Source of the DNA: JAIBJN01 sp963699495 | GTDB taxonomy: Bacteria > Actinomycetota > Thermoleophilia > Gaiellales > Gaiellaceae | Assembly (NCBI GenBank): GCA_963699495.1 | Contig: CAVOUB010000002.1 | Location: 1-64,000 of the forward strand | DNA length: 64,000 nt | Reading direction: 5' to 3' | Shown: positions 59,188 through 64,000 of the stretch, piece after piece | How the letters are laid out: the number at the start of each line of letters is the position of its first letter | How positions within the stretch are numbered: the stretch's first letter is position 1 | Position numbers and translations under genes: made by a program | Notes under the pieces: model-generated | Told to the model about the DNA's origin: nothing | Seen by the model: the letters and a program-made list of their open reading frames with translations, nothing else | Database searches by the model: none

Positions 59188-59215
59188 AGACCGATCTGTC
59201 TACCGACCCTATACT
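59188..59215 (+). promoter_or_regulatory. TetR operator and promoter
   Basis: AGACCGATCTGTCT (59188-59201) is a near-perfect 14-base palindrome, matching its reverse complement at 12 of 14 bases. TATACT at 59210-59215 is a near-consensus -10 box for the TetR gene at 59255. The palindrome lies between the -35 and -10 positions, suiting self-repression, and also close to the divergent start at 59171. Confidence 0.5.
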
Positions 59216-59254
59216 GTTCCCGATCACGCTGTCCATCTCCCGAGATCGAGCCAC

Positions 59255-59842
59255 GTGACCAGGGGGCCGGGGGTCGTCGCGCAGGAAGGGTCGGACGCCC
59301 GTCGCCGTATTCTCGAGTGCGTCTACGAGCTGTTCTCGACGCGGTCGATCCGCGCCGTCGGGATCGACGAGATCGTGCAGCGGTCGGGCGTTGCCAAGGC
59401 CACCCTCTATCGCCACTTCGCCTCCAAGGACGAGCTCGTGCTCGCCTTCCTCGAGCTACGAGAGGAACGGTGGACGTACGCGTTCGTCGAGGCCGAGGCG
59501 CGGCGCAGGGGAGGCGAGGGCGAGGGCGCTCTCCTGGCGATCTTCGATGTCTTCGACGACTGGTTTCGGCGGGACGACTTCGAGGCGTGCGCCTTCATCA
59601 ACGTTCTCCTCGAGCTCGGGGAGGAGCACCCGGCGGGGAAGGCGAGCGCCGTCCATCTCGAGAACATTCGCGGCGTCGTCCGCGAGCTCGCGGAGGAGGC
59701 CGGGCTCAGCCGGACCGACGAGTTTGCCCGCTCGTGGCACATCCTCATGAAGGGCTCGATCGTCTCCGCGGTCGAGGGCGACGCAGATGCGGCGCGGCGC
59801 GCGCAGACGCTGGGAAAGCTTCTGATCGACCACCACCGGTAG
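59255..59842 (+). CDS. TetR-family transcriptional regulator
   Basis: 195 residues. The N-terminal helix-turn-helix is RRRILECVYELFSTRSIRAVGIDEIVQRSGVAKATLYRHFASKDELV, the classic TetR pattern. The C-terminal part has FEACAFINVLLELGEEHPAG and resembles the TetR_C_36/AcrR-like ligand domain. The start GTG 59255 leaves about 35 bases of leader after the -10 box. A palindromic site upstream suggests autoregulation. A protease gene follows 59 bases later. Confidence 0.83.
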   Translation: MTRGPGVVAQEGSDARRRILECVYELFSTRSIRAVGIDEIVQRSGVAKATLYRHFASKDELVLAFLELREERWTYAFVEAEARRRGGEGEGALLAIFDVFDDWFRRDDFEACAFINVLLELGEEHPAGKASAVHLENIRGVVRELAEEAGLSRTDEFARSWHILMKGSIVSAVEGDADAARRAQTLGKLLIDHHR

Positions 59843-59901
59843 CCGTCCCCAGGGAAGAGGTCTATCCTCTCCCACCTCCACGCAACGGGAAAGGGGAACC
59901 G

Positions 59902-61608
59902 ATGCGAACTCTTATCGTGGGAGTGCTTGCCTGCCTCGTGGCCGGCGCGCTTCTCATTCCAGCCGCGGCTCCGAGCCGCCCGAATACGTCCGCTCGCGAG
60001 TACGTCGTGCTCTACGAGAGCGGCGCCTCCACCGAGGCGGCACACGCCGCCATCCGGCGGGCAGGCGGAACCATCCTCAGGGAGAACCGTGCGGTCGGCC
60101 TGGCGACCGTCCGCTCGGCGAACGCGGACTTCCTCGCGGACGCGACCGCTGAGGCCGCGCTCTTCGGCGCCGCCGGCAACCAGGCGATCGGAACGACCGG
60201 TCAGGCGCGCTCGCACAGGCTCGACGAGGAGCGGCTGCAGTCCGAGCGGAACTCCTCCAGGTTCCGTGCGGCCGTGACCGGCGAGACTTCGAACGACGAC
60301 ACGCCCACGCCCGGCGGCCCGTTCGAGCCGCTCGCGCCCCTGCAGTGGGACATGGCGATGGTGCACGCCACGAAGTACGAGTCCCAGAACGTTCAGCCCG
60401 GGAAGAAGGGCGTGCTGGTCGGCATCATCGACAGCGGGATCGACGCCTCGCACCCGGATCTCGCGCCCAACGTCGACCTGGCGCTCGGGCGCAACTTCAC
60501 CACCGACATCCCGCTGATCGACGGGCCGTGCGAGGACGAGCCGGACCAATCCTGCTCCGACGCGCCGAACACGGACGAGAACGGGCACGGCACGCACGTG
60601 GCCGGAACTGTGGCGGCGGCCGTGAACCAGCTCGGCATCTCCGGCGTCGCGCCCAACGTCACGCTTGTGAGCCTGCGGGCCGGGCAGGAGTCCGGGTACG
60701 TGTTCCTCCAGCCGGTGGTCGACGCGCTCACCTTCGCGGCCGACCACGGGATCGACGTCGTCAACATGAGCTTCTACATCGATCCGTGGCTCTTCAACTG
60801 CACCGACAACCCGGCCGACTCGCCGGCGGCGCAGGCGGAGCAGCGCACGATCATCGAGGCGACGAACCGCGCCCTCCGCTACGCGCACAGGCACGACGTG
60901 ACGCTGGTCGGGTCCGCCGGGAACGAGAACACGAACCTGGATCACCCGTTCTTCGACGACACGAGCCCCGACTTCCCGCCGGGTGCCGCCTACCCGCGAG
61001 ACGTCGACAACGGATGCCTGTCGATGCCGACCGAGGGCTTCAGGGTGATCAGCGTCTCGGCCCTGGGGCCGAGCACCGCGAAGGCCGACTACTCGAACTA
61101 CGGCAAGGAGCAGATCGACGTGTCGGCTCCCGGGGGCTACTTCCGTGACTTCCTCGGGACGGCTGCGTACCGCACGCCGGGCAACCTCGTCCTCTCCACG
61201 TACGCGGAGAACGTCGCCCGCGAGTTCGGCGACGTCGACGACCAGGGCAACCCGACGAACGACTTCGTCCTGAAGAGCTGCAACGGCCCGACGTGCGCCT
61301 ACTACACGTACCTCCAGGGCACGTCGATGGCCGCGCCGCACGCGGTCGGCGTGGCGGCCCTGATCGTCAGCGAGTACGGCCGCCGTGACCGCAGGATGGG
61401 CGGGCTGACGCTCGACCCGGATCGGGTGCAGCAGATCCTCGAACGCTCGGCCAGCGACCACGCGTGCCCGACGCCGAGGCTCTTCAGCTACGCGGACGTG
61501 GACAGGCCGCCCGCCTACGACGCCTTCTGCCAGGGATCCCCGAGGTTCAACGGGTTCTACGGCGAGGGCATCGTCAACGCCTACGCGGCCGTGCTGGGCA
61601 GCAAGTAG
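59902..61608 (+). CDS. Secreted subtilisin-like serine protease (S8)
   Basis: 568 residues. Signal peptide LIVGVLACLVAGALLIPAAA, then an inhibitor I9-like propeptide (YVVLYESGASTEAAHAAIRRAGG, about residues 33-80), then the catalytic domain with Asp177 (IIDSGIDASHPD), His229 (NGHGTHVAG) and Ser475 (GTSMAAPHAVG). Paired cysteines in the loops suggest disulfides, fitting an exported enzyme. AAAGGGGA before ATG 59902 supports the start. A perfect hairpin follows the stop. Confidence 0.92.
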   Translation: MRTLIVGVLACLVAGALLIPAAAPSRPNTSAREYVVLYESGASTEAAHAAIRRAGGTILRENRAVGLATVRSANADFLADATAEAALFGAAGNQAIGTTGQARSHRLDEERLQSERNSSRFRAAVTGETSNDDTPTPGGPFEPLAPLQWDMAMVHATKYESQNVQPGKKGVLVGIIDSGIDASHPDLAPNVDLALGRNFTTDIPLIDGPCEDEPDQSCSDAPNTDENGHGTHVAGTVAAAVNQLGISGVAPNVTLVSLRAGQESGYVFLQPVVDALTFAADHGIDVVNMSFYIDPWLFNCTDNPADSPAAQAEQRTIIEATNRALRYAHRHDVTLVGSAGNENTNLDHPFFDDTSPDFPPGAAYPRDVDNGCLSMPTEGFRVISVSALGPSTAKADYSNYGKEQIDVSAPGGYFRDFLGTAAYRTPGNLVLSTYAENVAREFGDVDDQGNPTNDFVLKSCNGPTCAYYTYLQGTSMAAPHAVGVAALIVSEYGRRDRRMGGLTLDPDRVQQILERSASDHACPTPRLFSYADVDRPPAYDAFCQGSPRFNGFYGEGIVNAYAAVLGSK

Positions 61609-61630
61609 CACCCAGCACGAGCCGGAAGAC

Positions 61631-61657
61631 GAGAGGGCCGGCGCCGCCGGCCCTCTC
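61631..61657 (+). terminator. Hairpin after the protease gene
   Basis: GAGAGGGCCGGC (61631-61642) pairs perfectly with GCCGGCCCTCTC (61646-61657) across a three-base loop. There is no T-run. It lies about 20 bases after the protease stop. Confidence 0.65.
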
Positions 61658-61838
61658 CGCGTGCTTGACGCTCCGGGGCCGGTGAGTTCCTCGGCCCGAT
61701 CGGAGCTGCCCGACAGGGTGACCAAGCCGACCATGGCTACGCCGAGGCGGTCGTCCCGTAGGGATCGGCCGAGTTTCGAGGTCATTGGTTCACGTCGCGT
61801 GCCTTGACGCTGTCGCCCAACGTGGGACGATAGCCCTG

Positions 61839-62513
61839 ATGGATCCTGCTCTGATCATTGCCCTGATCGCTCTCGCGGGATCGATTTTCAGCACAGCCGC
61901 GACGGTCTTCGGCGCGCCTGTGTTGCAGGCGCGTCGTGAAGCACGGACGGTGCTCGAGAACCATCGCGATCCCCTGCTTGCGGCGGCGTACGAGCTTCAG
62001 GCGAGACTCCACAACATCCTCTGCAACCGATTCGCCGAGGACTACGTTCTTGGGAACAAGGCGGGGAAAAAGGAGGCGGCCCTCGAGAGCACCTTGTACG
62101 TCTTTGCCCAGTTCTTCGGCTGGCGAGAGGTCATTCGTCGCGAGATCCAGTTCCTCCGCTTCCTGAAGGACGACGAGACGCGCGTGGTAGCCCAGCTTCT
62201 CCGGGACATCGGTGAGACGTTCCTGACCGATGAGTACGGCCGCCAGTTCATGCTCTGGCGGGTCGAGCAACGGGGGCTCGGAGAGTGCATGATCGTCACG
62301 TCGGACGGCAAGTCCTCGTGCATGGGCTTCGCGACCTTCGTCGGACAGCGCGCGACGATGAAGGAGTGGCTGGACCCGCTCGAGCGAGACCTGAGCCAGA
62401 TGGACGACGGCGGCCGGGCTCGTTTGACGAGGCTCCAGCATCTGCTGCTCGACCTCGTCCAGAAGCTCGACGAGGGCCGGATCCGCTATCCGTTCCCGCT
62501 CGAGAAGGCCTGA
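61839..62513 (+). CDS. Membrane-anchored protein of unknown function
   Basis: 224 residues from ATG 61839. One N-terminal helix (LIIALIALAGSIFSTAATVFG) is followed by a soluble helical domain with ARREARTVLENHRDPLLAAAYELQARLHNI, VLGNKAGKKEAALESTLYVFAQFFGWREVIRREIQFL and a conserved-looking LRDIGETFLTDEYG. Unlike its neighbours it has more A/T-rich codons and few paralogue-like features. Similar single-helix proteins are scattered in soil actinobacteria, but I cannot name a family. About 220 bases without a gene follow it. Confidence 0.55.
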   Translation: MDPALIIALIALAGSIFSTAATVFGAPVLQARREARTVLENHRDPLLAAAYELQARLHNILCNRFAEDYVLGNKAGKKEAALESTLYVFAQFFGWREVIRREIQFLRFLKDDETRVVAQLLRDIGETFLTDEYGRQFMLWRVEQRGLGECMIVTSDGKSSCMGFATFVGQRATMKEWLDPLERDLSQMDDGGRARLTRLQHLLLDLVQKLDEGRIRYPFPLEKA

Positions 62514-62734
62514 GTCTCGTGATCGCAGGCATGCCGGTCCGCTCTAGCGCTCGCAGCGCGCACCCAGAGCCGATCCACCAGTGATGAGTGCCAAGGAACC
62601 ACCCGCGACTGATGGGCGGAACGTCTAGTGGACTCGAGTCCTGTGCAGAATGTCGTATTCGCGCCGTCGCCAAGACGGCGTGTGGCCGTCGCTCTGCGGG
62701 GCATGATCACCGCGAGTGACGTAACGGTGTTCCT

Positions 62735-63748
62735 TCATTCCCCTCCCATGGCGGCGTAGACGAGCTCGTAGGCCCGGATTGCGTCCTTGGCCATCTGCGC
62801 CTCGCGGAGGGCGGCGTCGTCGATGCGGGAGGCGATGTCGTCGATGAAGCGCCACTGGAGCACGCTCCGGCGCACGGCCGCGACGGCGTCCTCCGTGTAC
62901 GGGTAGAGGTCGAAGCCGAGCCGCTCGCCGTTCTCGCCGTAGCCGGCACGGCGGAGCTCGAGCGCGAGCTCGAGCGTCTCCATGAAGGCGGTCGCGCCGA
63001 CCATGTTGTCGTCGTCGAAGTCCCCCCAGCCCGAGTTCGCGTGCTGGTGGCCGAGGAGCCCCTCGGCCCCGAGGAGGGCAGCGTATTCCGCGAGGCTCTC
63101 CCGGTTCATGAGCAGGTGCTGCCAGTCCATGTTCACCTTGATGTTGGTCAGGCCCTGCGCGCGCAGCTTGTGGATCACGTGCAGGGTCATGCCGATGTTG
63201 CGCATCAGGATCTTCATCGCCGGCTCGGAGTTCTTGTGCTCGAGGAAGAGGAGGATCCCGCGGTCGGCACAGCGCTGCGCCGCCTCGCCGATCCCTTCGA
63301 CGAGCCAGTCCCAGCTCTCCCGGTAGGGACTCTGAAACGGATAGTTGTACCCCTCGATCCCGGGCCAGATGATGAAGTGCGCGCCGAGCTCGCCGGCGAA
63401 GTCGATCGCGGCGCCCGTCCGGCGCAGCGCCTCGGCGCGCGTGGCATCGTCGGGGGAGACCAGGCCGCCCCGGGAGAAGCGCGGGTCGAGATGGAGGCCC
63501 GTGGCCATGCAGTAGATGTCGTGGCCCCCGAGCACCTCGCGCACCTCGTCCAGATTCTCCTCCGAGAGCTCCTGCGGGTAGTGGAACTCGTAGCCGTCGA
63601 TCAGATCGCCAAGCCCTTCGACGGCCCGGCGCACCCGCTCGGCGGTCGTCTCGCCTGCAAACTCAGGCTTGTAGCCACCGGGAACGAAGCGCGTCACCAT
63701 CGGGCCGAGCGCCCAGATGCCGAGACTGGTCTTCAGTCTGTTGCTCAT
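62735..63748 (-). CDS. Xylose-isomerase-like TIM-barrel sugar isomerase/epimerase
   Basis: 337 residues. The barrel is seen in LGIWALGPMVTRFVPGGYKP, YEFHYPQELSEENLDEV and LGAHFIIWPGIEGYNYPF, with metal-binding candidates Glu in LFLEHKNSEPAM, Asp/His in VNMDWQHLLM and His in LGHQHANSGWGDFDDDN. The spacing resembles xylose isomerase and AP-endonuclease-2 family members, so an aldose-ketose isomerase is likely, with the sugar unknown. It starts four bases inside the VOC gene and follows it in an operon. Confidence 0.72.
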   Translation of the reverse strand: MSNRLKTSLGIWALGPMVTRFVPGGYKPEFAGETTAERVRRAVEGLGDLIDGYEFHYPQELSEENLDEVREVLGGHDIYCMATGLHLDPRFSRGGLVSPDDATRAEALRRTGAAIDFAGELGAHFIIWPGIEGYNYPFQSPYRESWDWLVEGIGEAAQRCADRGILLFLEHKNSEPAMKILMRNIGMTLHVIHKLRAQGLTNIKVNMDWQHLLMNRESLAEYAALLGAEGLLGHQHANSGWGDFDDDNMVGATAFMETLELALELRRAGYGENGERLGFDLYPYTEDAVAAVRRSVLQWRFIDDIASRIDDAALREAQMAKDAIRAYELVYAAMGGE

Positions 63749-64000
63749 GATCGATAGTCCCCCTGGATCGTGGTGAGCTCGATGAGATTGCCGAACGGAT
63801 CGCGGCAGAAGAAGCGCGGCCGGTTCGGGATGGGCGTCTGGTCGCTCGTCTCGACCCCGGCCTCCTCCAGCCGCCTTCGCCAGCCCTCGAGGTCGCCGAC
63901 CTCGAGGCAGAAGTGCCGTAGAGCCGCGCGGTCCGGCACCGGATCAGGGAGGAAGTGGAGCTCGAGCTCGAGAGGCCCGGCCTCGAACCAAACCAGCTCC
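63745..64000 (-). CDS. VOC/glyoxalase-family protein, C-terminal part (partial)
   Basis: The frame is open at the window edge; about 84 residues are visible. The segment ALRHFCLEVGDLEGWRRRLEEAGV and the ending NRPRFFCRDPFGNLIEL carry the typical vicinal-oxygen-chelate pattern, including the metal-binding Glu near the C-terminus. A GTG at 63939 is internal. VOC proteins include glyoxalases, dioxygenases and resistance proteins, and the substrate cannot be told here. Confidence 0.75.
   Translation of the reverse strand, partial: ELVWFEAGPLELELHFLPDPVPDRAALRHFCLEVGDLEGWRRRLEEAGVETSDQTPIPNRPRFFCRDPFGNLIELTTIQGDYRS

Overview
The window is very GC-rich (about 70%), densely coded on both strands and has the gene content of a soil-type actinobacterium. 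The mix of GAP-family membrane proteins, an F420-type luciferase-like oxidoreductase, a cydABDC operon, a fused-alpha 2-oxoacid:ferredoxin oxidoreductase, GAF-rich sensor kinases and start codons placed 6-10 bases after a -10 box fits Thermoleophilia (Gaiellales/Solirubrobacterales). That placement is an inference from gene content; there is no rRNA to confirm it. No insertion sequence, prophage or CRISPR array was seen.

Layout. 1-1.7 kb: GAP-family end, a DMT transporter and a YrhK-like protein. 1.8-11.4 kb: a tight co-directional run with NDH-2, an SCP2 protein, amylo-1,6-glucosidase, glucose-6-phosphate dehydrogenase, a GH15 glycosidase, a GMC oxidoreductase, a PLDc_N protein and an aldose epimerase, which reads as an alpha-glucan and glucose oxidation operon. 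12.2-18 kb: cydABDC, cytochrome bd oxidase and its exporter, behind a candidate operator. 18-23.4 kb: GAP protein, aldo/keto reductase, KorAB and an L,D-transpeptidase. 23.4-31.8 kb: a large membrane protein, a peroxiredoxin-like protein, a GCS2-type carboxylate-amine ligase and assorted small enzymes and transporters. 31.8-34.8 kb: an IleRS-family protein with both catalytic signatures degenerate. 35-39.5 kb: a 1309-residue multi-GAF histidine kinase with a response regulator. 40-45.5 kb: two EamA transporters, tRNA-Pro, a cyclase/receiver fusion and an ABC exporter.

The most remarkable region is 45.6-51.05 kb: an IclR regulator with its own operator, followed by a glycine/sarcosine/betaine-reductase-like operon (grdE-like, grdB, grdC, trxA, grdA). 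Two of its genes, grdB and grdA, carry an in-frame TGA exactly at the family's selenocysteine position, so this organism should make selenoproteins. The operon lacks grdD and thioredoxin reductase, and the B component lacks a cysteine where the pyruvoyl precursor is expected, so its substrate and product may differ from the clostridial system.

51-64 kb holds a CtaG-like protein, tRNA-Gly, a secreted GH3 beta-glucosidase, an F420-type oxidoreductase, a Tat-exported intradiol dioxygenase, an AI-2E transporter, a TetR regulator, a secreted subtilisin, a TIM-barrel isomerase and a partial VOC protein.

A warning for readers: at least 21 single-base insertions break thirteen otherwise well-conserved genes, six of them inside cydA. 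They are not concentrated in homopolymers and look like uncorrected insertion-type sequencing errors; these genes are described as if repaired.
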